Assembly: GCF_012932215.1 (NCBI RefSeq)
Contig: NZ_CP048788.1
Span: forward strand, 1,612,001 to 1,676,000
DNA length: 64,000 nucleotides
Direction of reading: 5' to 3'
DNA from: Roseobacter ponti
Lineage (GTDB): Bacteria > Pseudomonadota > Alphaproteobacteria > Rhodobacterales > Rhodobacteraceae
Positions 58,938 to 64,000 of this stretch are shown here, piece after piece. The position numbers and the translations under genes were made by a program. How positions within the stretch are numbered: position 1 is the stretch's first letter; each line of letters starts with the position of its first letter. Under the pieces are notes generated by a model. It made no database searches. It saw nothing but the letters and a program-made list of their open reading frames with translations, and was not told the origin of the DNA.

Positions 58938-60328
58938 TCCATGTCGTATTTGTAGATGATGCCGTCCTTCATGATCATACCGAAGTTCGCCTTGGGGTCG
59001 CTGATGAGTTGCAGGTCTTCCAGCGGGTTGCCGTTGACGAGGATGAGGTCGGCGTAAGCGCCTTCTTCGACCACCCCGAGCGGACCAAGGGGGTAGGGTG
59101 TCACCAGTTGCGACATCTTCAGCAGTTCGGCGTTGTCGCAGGTGGCCATCTTCAGCGTTTCGTAGGGAGTGAACCAGCGTTCCATCTTGGCGAGCACCGC
59201 GCCTTGACGTTCCGCAAGGTCCGCGCTGAAGAGCGTGTCCGTGCCGAAGGCAATCTTAAGCCCCAACTCCTTGGCGGTCGTGTAGACGAAATCGGTGCCA
59301 TCGGTGACGAACTTGTACTTCTCTTTCTGGAAGTCATTGAGTGCGGGCGCATCCTCGTCGTCGAGGAAAGGCTGCATGCTCAGCCAGACGTCCTCGTCCT
59401 TGAACATCTGCAGCGTTTCGCGGGTCGCCATGTGGGCGTGCTCGACACTGCGGGCACCGTTTTCGATGGAGTGCCGGACGGCCTCGTCGTTGATCGCGTG
59501 CGTGGTCACGTAGGTGCCCCAGGCCTCGGTCGCCTCGACGGCGGCCTGGAATTCCTCGTCGGTGAACTGGATGGTATGGATCGGGTCATAAGAGGACGTG
59601 ACGCCGCCGCCCGCCATCAGCTTGATGTGCGTGGCCCCCTGCATCAGGTTCTCGCGCGTGCGTTTCAGAACATCCGGCACGCCATCGGTGATGTAAAACA
59701 TGTTGCCGCGCTCAAACGAATGAAGCTCACCGGCCGGCGTGGGAACCTCGCGGGTCATACGGAAATCCTGGTGCCCTGCCGTGATCGACAGCGCCGGCCC
59801 CGAGGCAAAGACGCGCGGCCCGTCTATCAGCCCTTCGTCCGTTGCGCGCGCAATGTCGAACATTGGCCCGGCGGTGTCCCGCACGGTGGTAAAGCCGCGC
59901 GCCAGTGCGTTGTTCTGTGCTTTGGCTGCCAGCAGGTTCCAGTAGCCTTCGCCACTCAGCATCAGTTGCGCGATCGTGGCTTCGGCAAAGATCCCGTGCC
60001 AGTGATTGTCGATGAGGCCTGGCATGAGCGTGTGGCCTTCCGCGTCGATCTCGAAGGCGCCCTCCGGCGTCTCGATGTCGTCGCCAATCGCTTCGATCAA
60101 CTGGCCGGAGACCAGCACATCCGCGTCGATGAGCCCTTCATCGCAGCCGTTGAAGATCTGCGCATTGCGGATCACGACGTTGTCGAACATCATCCTGATG
60201 TTGGTGGTTTCGATCTCGCCAACAACACCGGCAGGCACGATGGCGTGGTTGGCGTCGTGTGCATAAGCGGCGATCGGTGACGCTGCGAGTGAAGTGCAGA
60301 GCAGATAGGTCAGTGTTCGGTTTGTCAT
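58934..60328 (-). CDS. Exported metal-dependent amidohydrolase
   Basis: A 464-residue protein with a signal peptide (LCTSLAASPIAAYA). The amidohydrolase barrel has LMPGLIDNHWHGIF (HxH metal motif), GFTTVRDTAGPM, a TTHAINDEAVRHSI and VEHAHMA pair of His-containing strands, and GTDTLFSADLA (catalytic Asp). The C-terminus repeats VNGNPLEDLQLI. It should hydrolyse an amide or imide of unknown type in the periplasm, in the imidazolonepropionase/prolidase-like group. AAGGGA precedes the start. A shortened copy of the same gene follows directly. Confidence 0.88.
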   Translation of the reverse strand: MTNRTLTYLLCTSLAASPIAAYAHDANHAIVPAGVVGEIETTNIRMMFDNVVIRNAQIFNGCDEGLIDADVLVSGQLIEAIGDDIETPEGAFEIDAEGHTLMPGLIDNHWHGIFAEATIAQLMLSGEGYWNLLAAKAQNNALARGFTTVRDTAGPMFDIARATDEGLIDGPRVFASGPALSITAGHQDFRMTREVPTPAGELHSFERGNMFYITDGVPDVLKRTRENLMQGATHIKLMAGGGVTSSYDPIHTIQFTDEEFQAAVEATEAWGTYVTTHAINDEAVRHSIENGARSVEHAHMATRETLQMFKDEDVWLSMQPFLDDEDAPALNDFQKEKYKFVTDGTDFVYTTAKELGLKIAFGTDTLFSADLAERQGAVLAKMERWFTPYETLKMATCDNAELLKMSQLVTPYPLGPLGVVEEGAYADLILVNGNPLEDLQLISDPKANFGMIMKDGIIYKYDME

Positions 60329-60421
60329 TTTTGATGTCCCTTGCGATTTTTTTAAAAGCGGTGGCGGACTGGGTCAGAGCCGTCCGTGATACAGGTCAAG
60401 GCGCAGCGCCTTTGCTTCGTC

Positions 60422-61318
60422 TCAGAAATTCAGCACCTTGTAGCCCACCTGCAGCGACCAGTCGGCGGGCGCGTCGCCGCCGAATTGGACGCCGGGCTTG
60501 ACGAAAACTTGGCTGTCGCCTCCGAAGGCACGACCAGTCAGCATCCCGAAGGTGATCTGCAGGCTGCCGAAGGTGGCGTCTGCCTCCCAGTCATGGATAA
60601 TGGCTGGATCAAAGGTCATGTAAAACTTGGGGTTCGCGAGTTTCGGCACGTAGTAGAAATCGAATGTCGAGACGTTGACATCGACGCCCTGGCTGTTGCC
60701 GCCCTCGAGGCCAAAGGTCTGCACCCAGGCGGGCGCAAAGATTGCCCCGTTGTTGAGAAACCACGCGTAGAAAATTGACGTTTCGCCCACGAATTGGCCG
60801 TATCCCGCCGTTTCCCGATCCGCTGTGTCGAGGAACAACTCGAAAGTGAATGCCGAGCCATTGCGTTCGGTCAGATAAAAAACGTCGATGTAGGTGACGC
60901 TTATGTCTCCGAGGACAAATTCCTCGCCCACGTCGGGGTCAGTTCCTGCAATCCCCGCCGCACCGCCGATGTCGGGATTCGAGTTGAACGGGCTGTCGGA
61001 GCCGGGGACGGTGAGCCGGAAGGCTCGTTTGCCCCCCGCGCCGAACGGCTGCGTGTAGAAGGCCTCGAATAGACCCGTGTTCAGGTCTGAATTGATCTCA
61101 TTGTATTGGTACTGAATGCCGAACTGCGTCGTCAGCAGCGTCGGGTTGGTACCGTTGTTGATCTCTCCGGGATCCTGCTGTGCTGTCGCCGGCATCGTGC
61201 CTGCGACGGTCAGACCGACCGCAAGAGCACACGGCAGCGTTTGGGCCAATCTCTTGCTCGCCTGTGGTGCGGAATTACCCGTCGGGTGTTTAAAGTCGTT
61301 CACCTTGGTCTTCTCCAT
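60422..61318 (-). CDS. Predicted outer-membrane beta-barrel protein
   Basis: A 298-residue exported protein with signal peptide (LPCALAVGLTVAGTMPATAQ) and strand-rich body: TTQFGIQYQYNEINSDL, ISVTYIDVFYLTERNG, FTFELFLDTADRE and VSTFDFYYVPKL, ending in VGYKVLNF. The terminal Phe and alternating pattern fit an outer-membrane barrel recognised by BAM; about 12 strands could be formed. It resembles a channel or adhesin but no family is assigned. It overlaps the small upstream gene by 29 bases. Confidence 0.65.
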   Translation of the reverse strand: MEKTKVNDFKHPTGNSAPQASKRLAQTLPCALAVGLTVAGTMPATAQQDPGEINNGTNPTLLTTQFGIQYQYNEINSDLNTGLFEAFYTQPFGAGGKRAFRLTVPGSDSPFNSNPDIGGAAGIAGTDPDVGEEFVLGDISVTYIDVFYLTERNGSAFTFELFLDTADRETAGYGQFVGETSIFYAWFLNNGAIFAPAWVQTFGLEGGNSQGVDVNVSTFDFYYVPKLANPKFYMTFDPAIIHDWEADATFGSLQITFGMLTGRAFGGDSQVFVKPGVQFGGDAPADWSLQVGYKVLNF

Positions 61319-61580
61319 CCAATGCAGCCTCGCCCTGTGCGGGTTCGCGCCCTTCGCCTGGCGTCAGGCATTTCCAAAAATCGGTTCGCAGCTCGTTCAA
61401 AATCTCTTCGTACTCGGCGGCGCGCTCTGGCATGTCCAGCCAGTGATCCCGCGCGGTTTCCGCCATCTCCATCTCTTCGCAGATGGATCGGAACTCGGCG
61501 TCAGCCTCGTGTAGCCGCCTGATGCTAGGTTCGAGGTTCGGAAACCGCCGATATAGTCTGTGCAGATATTTCTTGACCAT
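61290..61580 (-). CDS. Small helical hypothetical protein
   Basis: A 96-residue protein starting MVKKYLHRLYRRFPNLEPS. It is helical and acidic (LHEADAEFRSICEEMEMAET, RAAEYEEILNELRTDFWKCL) with a SlyX/DUF465-like heptad feel, but not assigned. The GTG at 61607 is an alternative start that adds MSRSGSGGS; the ATG was chosen because GGGGAG sits right before it and the added residues are low-complexity. Overlaps the barrel gene by 29 bases. Confidence 0.6.
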   Translation of the reverse strand: MVKKYLHRLYRRFPNLEPSIRRLHEADAEFRSICEEMEMAETARDHWLDMPERAAEYEEILNELRTDFWKCLTPGEGREPAQGEAALDGEDQGERL

Positions 61581-61751
61581 GCTCCCCCCGGAGCCACTTC
61601 TACTCACGACGCTAGCCTCAAAGGATCGGGGGATGGCACGTTAAAACATGTTGCAACGTGGAGTCGCAGCGCGCCAAAGTGCGGTGACACCTGTTAAATT
61701 TCTCATTAACCTTTGTGTCGATTGATCCTAGTAAAACGTATCGGGGCATTG

Positions 61752-63551
61752 ATGCCGCGCCGGAACAAACCGAACCCGGAACTGATTGACCCGAGCGAGG
61801 TGCGCAACCAGCTCGAGAGAATCCTTGCGTTCTCGGGCCTCCAATCGAATTTGCGCCGGCGCGACATGCTGGCTTTCATTGTCGAAGAGGCACTTGCCGG
61901 CCGGTCTTCGCAGATTAAGGCGACATCTATCGCCATGGAAGTTTTCCAACGGGGTCCGGACTTTGACCAACAGTCCGATCCTGTCGTGCGACTGGAAGCG
62001 CGCAAGCTCCGCCGGGATCTGGACAACTACTATGCCGGCGAAGGCAGGGAAGACCCGATCAGGATCGCCATTCCCAAGGGCGGCTACGTTCCCGAGTTTG
62101 CTTGGCTGGCGCGGCGCGACGCAGAACGCGCCACGCCCGAAGATGCCACGCCCGCATCTGTTGATGGCGGCAAAGCGGAGGGGCGACCAGCCGTCGCGCG
62201 CGCAACCTCCGAGTGGAGCATTCGCAGACCGGCATTCGCGGCCGCGGCAGGCATCACCGTCATGATCTGTTTCGCCCTCGTATTGTTCTGGTCGATTGGC
62301 TCAAACGGGCAGAACGCGGGTGAGGCCATGCCCTCCCGCGGCGTCACGATCCTGATCGAAGCATTTGACGCGCGGGATGCGGACGATCAGACCGTGCTCA
62401 TTGCCCAGGGCCTCTCTCATGAGGTCGCGGCCGCCTTGCTCCGCTTTCCGGACCTCCGCGTCCACCTGATGCCAGCGCAGAAAGCACAGGAGGCGGAGGC
62501 CGGGTCGGAATCGCACCAGTCATTGCAGGGCGCGTTCACCGTAACCGGTGCTGTCTGGCGGGAGGCGGGCGACGTGTTTGTCCGCGCCGAATTGTCACGA
62601 CGGGCGGACCAGCAGATCCTCTGGAGCGATCGGTATGCTGAAGGTGTGCAGGGGCGCACCCTGACCGAAATTCAGGACGAAATCTCTTCTCGCATCGCCT
62701 CAGTTACCGGTCAGCAATACGGACATGCCATGAAGGACGTCCGCACGGATTTGGAAGATGACAGCGCGGCCCCGAGCCTTCGTGGATTTGCCTGCGTGGC
62801 GAGCGCGCAAATCTACCGGCGCACGTATAGCGCGTTGGAGTATCCAGCGGCACGTGAGTGTCTTGAAGAAACAGTTCGCACCGAGCCCGATTACGCGCGT
62901 GCATGGGCTATGCTCACCTACCTGCGCAACGACGCAGCCCGGTTCGGTCACGACACCGAGCGCACGCGAGAAGAAGCATTCGATCTGGCCCGGAGTGCTG
63001 GCCTGCGGGCGCTGAACCTCGATCCACATGATACCGACGCGTTGCAGGCGATGTCGCACGTGGAGCAATATACCGGCGATCTGGAGCAATCGATCGAATA
63101 CGCGCGCAGGGCCGTGGATGTGAACCCGAACGATCCCGCGGCGCTTGCCAACCTGGGCATCCGCTACCACATCGCCGGCCGCTACGATTTGGCGGTCCCG
63201 CTCATGCAACAGGCCATCGACATGTCCGTGGCGCCACCGCCCTTCTATTTCCATGTGCTGGCCGCGGACCACCTGATCAAGCAGGAATGGGAGGATATGC
63301 TGAGCGCGGCCCAAAGGGCATCGCTTGACGGTTGGTCCTTCGGTCAGGCCATGCTTGCCATTGCCAACAACGAGCTTTCCAATGGGCGCGCGGCCGCAGC
63401 CGCCCTTACGCGGCTGGCCGAATTGGACCCGCTTTTGTCCGAATCCCCCAGAGCATGGCTCGAAAGTCACCAGGCGAGTCCGGCCCTCCTTGAGGCGGTC
63501 GTCGCCGGTCTGGCGAGGGCAAATGCAGCACCCAAAAACGGATTGCCGTAA
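61752..63551 (+). CDS. TPR/TolB-like membrane regulator
   Basis: A 599-residue protein. An N-terminal winged-helix-like domain (LERILAFSGLQSNLRRRDML, FIVEEALAGRSSQIKATSIA, VVRLEARKLRRDLDNYY, IRIAIPKGGYVPEF) precedes a single membrane helix near residues 165-185 (AAGITVMICFALVLFWSIG). A TolB-like segment (ILIEAFDARDADDQTVLIAQGLSHEV) and C-terminal TPR repeats (VNPNDPAALANLGIRYHIAG) follow. This architecture is widespread in alphaproteobacteria, often beside adenylate cyclase domains, which are absent here. It likely senses a periplasmic signal and controls expression. It is divergent from the small-protein gene. Confidence 0.8.
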   Translation: MPRRNKPNPELIDPSEVRNQLERILAFSGLQSNLRRRDMLAFIVEEALAGRSSQIKATSIAMEVFQRGPDFDQQSDPVVRLEARKLRRDLDNYYAGEGREDPIRIAIPKGGYVPEFAWLARRDAERATPEDATPASVDGGKAEGRPAVARATSEWSIRRPAFAAAAGITVMICFALVLFWSIGSNGQNAGEAMPSRGVTILIEAFDARDADDQTVLIAQGLSHEVAAALLRFPDLRVHLMPAQKAQEAEAGSESHQSLQGAFTVTGAVWREAGDVFVRAELSRRADQQILWSDRYAEGVQGRTLTEIQDEISSRIASVTGQQYGHAMKDVRTDLEDDSAAPSLRGFACVASAQIYRRTYSALEYPAARECLEETVRTEPDYARAWAMLTYLRNDAARFGHDTERTREEAFDLARSAGLRALNLDPHDTDALQAMSHVEQYTGDLEQSIEYARRAVDVNPNDPAALANLGIRYHIAGRYDLAVPLMQQAIDMSVAPPPFYFHVLAADHLIKQEWEDMLSAAQRASLDGWSFGQAMLAIANNELSNGRAAAAALTRLAELDPLLSESPRAWLESHQASPALLEAVVAGLARANAAPKNGLP

Positions 63552-63790
63552 CCCTGAGGGTATAAATGCGCCTGTAATCTCGGGAGAGCATTGCAGCCAA
63601 ATCGGCCCTTTCTAGCGGGACCAACGCGGATGGGAGGGTCAAGCCCGCCTTTCGAAAATGCTGCACTATCTGCGAACGGCCGGTCTGTTGAAGCTGGGTT
63701 GCAGCACGTTATGATACGCCAGAAGTCCGCAATGGGCCGACAGCGCCAGTCCGACTGACCGGCACGAAGGACCTGAAAGTCCGCAGTGCA
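63552..63790. other. Noncoding or eroded DNA before the terminal pseudogene
   Basis: No gene is supported. The frame on the opposite strand at 63666-63869 is probably spurious. The sequence looks like joined fragments, and the point where the tail-protein-like sequence begins (about 63791) may be a rearrangement junction. Confidence 0.4.
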
Positions 63791-63791
63791 G

Positions 63792-64000
63792 ACGGTCGTG
63801 TATGCGGCCGACTGGTAGGAGTATTTCGGCCACCAGCCGGGTGACGGCAGCGGTGACGTGTTCTTTCACCGCGATCCGCTATGGACCGATCCGGAGATCG
63901 ATTTCGTCGGGATCGACAATTACATGCCGCTGTCGGACTGGCGCGACGGGTTCGAGCATCTCGACGCGGCCGAGGGCTGGCCCGCGATCTACAACCGCGA
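63792..64000 (+). pseudogene. Fragment of a gene-transfer-agent/phage multidomain tail protein (ORFG15/megatron-like)
   Basis: The plus-strand frame from 63795 reads VVYAADW, a TAG at 63816-63818, then EYFGHQPGDGSGDVFFHR, DPLWTDPEIDFVGIDNY and MPLSDWRDGFEHLDAAEGW up to the window end. This matches the TIM-barrel (glycoside-hydrolase-like) segment of roseobacter GTA multidomain tail protein, where the Trp is followed by Ser-Glu-Tyr; the TAG replaces the Ser codon. Upstream residues of that domain are absent, so the fragment is truncated at 5' and broken. Whether it continues beyond the window is unknown. Confidence 0.65.

Noticed and set aside
59009-60280. 423-residue plus-strand ORF
   Set aside because: Exact antisense of the amidohydrolase, which has clear catalytic motifs.

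Overview
The window looks like chromosome from a marine alphaproteobacterium of the Rhodobacteraceae, most likely the Roseobacter group. Supporting signs are a dmdA-acuI DMSP/acryloyl-CoA locus, a trgA-trgB-cysK tellurite-type locus, a circularly permuted alphaproteobacterial ssrA, an alpha-type SspB, and the order rne / TusA-like / ccdA. No replication origin, rRNA or CRISPR array is visible.

Region 1 (1-28190) is dense GC-rich core. It starts in the C-terminal tail of RNase E, then carries a TusA-like protein, CcdA, a membrane alpha/beta-hydrolase-like protein overlapping a cytochrome P450, class I aldolase, and the leftward fumC-DUF4169-RHH operon. SspB, ChrA/ChrB-like proteins, an NTF2-like protein and permuted tmRNA (minus strand, tag ANDNRAPVAMAA) follow. 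A divergent GntR regulator faces DUF2182-DUF1326-DinB-dmdA-acuI. Then come a class V aminotransferase-fold protein, photolyase, a CFA-synthase-like methyltransferase, trgA-trgB-cysK-mscS, and tRNA-Ser(GGA), which marks the edge of foreign DNA.

Region 2 (28191-39700) is a lower-GC defence-type island. It holds a tight two-gene unit ending in an HTH-ImmA/IrrE metallopeptidase, a Gabija-like pair (OLD-family ATPase/TOPRIM and UvrD-like helicase), two unrecognised proteins, an HNH protein and an McrA-like HNH endonuclease.

Region 3 (39878-53366) resembles a prophage remnant or phage satellite. Six minus-strand genes overlap in sequence: AlpA-like, P4/D5-type primase-helicase, small protein, DUF2924, large serine recombinase and small protein. 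Divergently there are an unknown gene, a palindromic cluster of 9-bp repeats, a ParB-N/adenine methyltransferase and a P27 terminase small subunit. No large terminase, portal, capsid or tail gene follows. In their place are a two-gene operon (DEDDh exonuclease and an 1150-residue Cas4-like nuclease/RNase H-like/SF1 helicase) and a small membrane-protein gene bracketed by perfect 68-bp inverted repeats. These last two are the most interesting features of the window.

Region 4 (53367-64000) returns to GC-rich DNA. A leftward group encodes an Omp85-type barrel, an MscS channel, a DUF3299-NicO fusion, a full-length and a shortened amidohydrolase, a predicted outer-membrane barrel and a small protein. 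A rightward TPR/TolB-like membrane regulator follows. The window ends in a broken fragment resembling the gene-transfer-agent multidomain tail protein, with an in-frame stop.

All functional calls come from motif recognition by eye; no database search was run.
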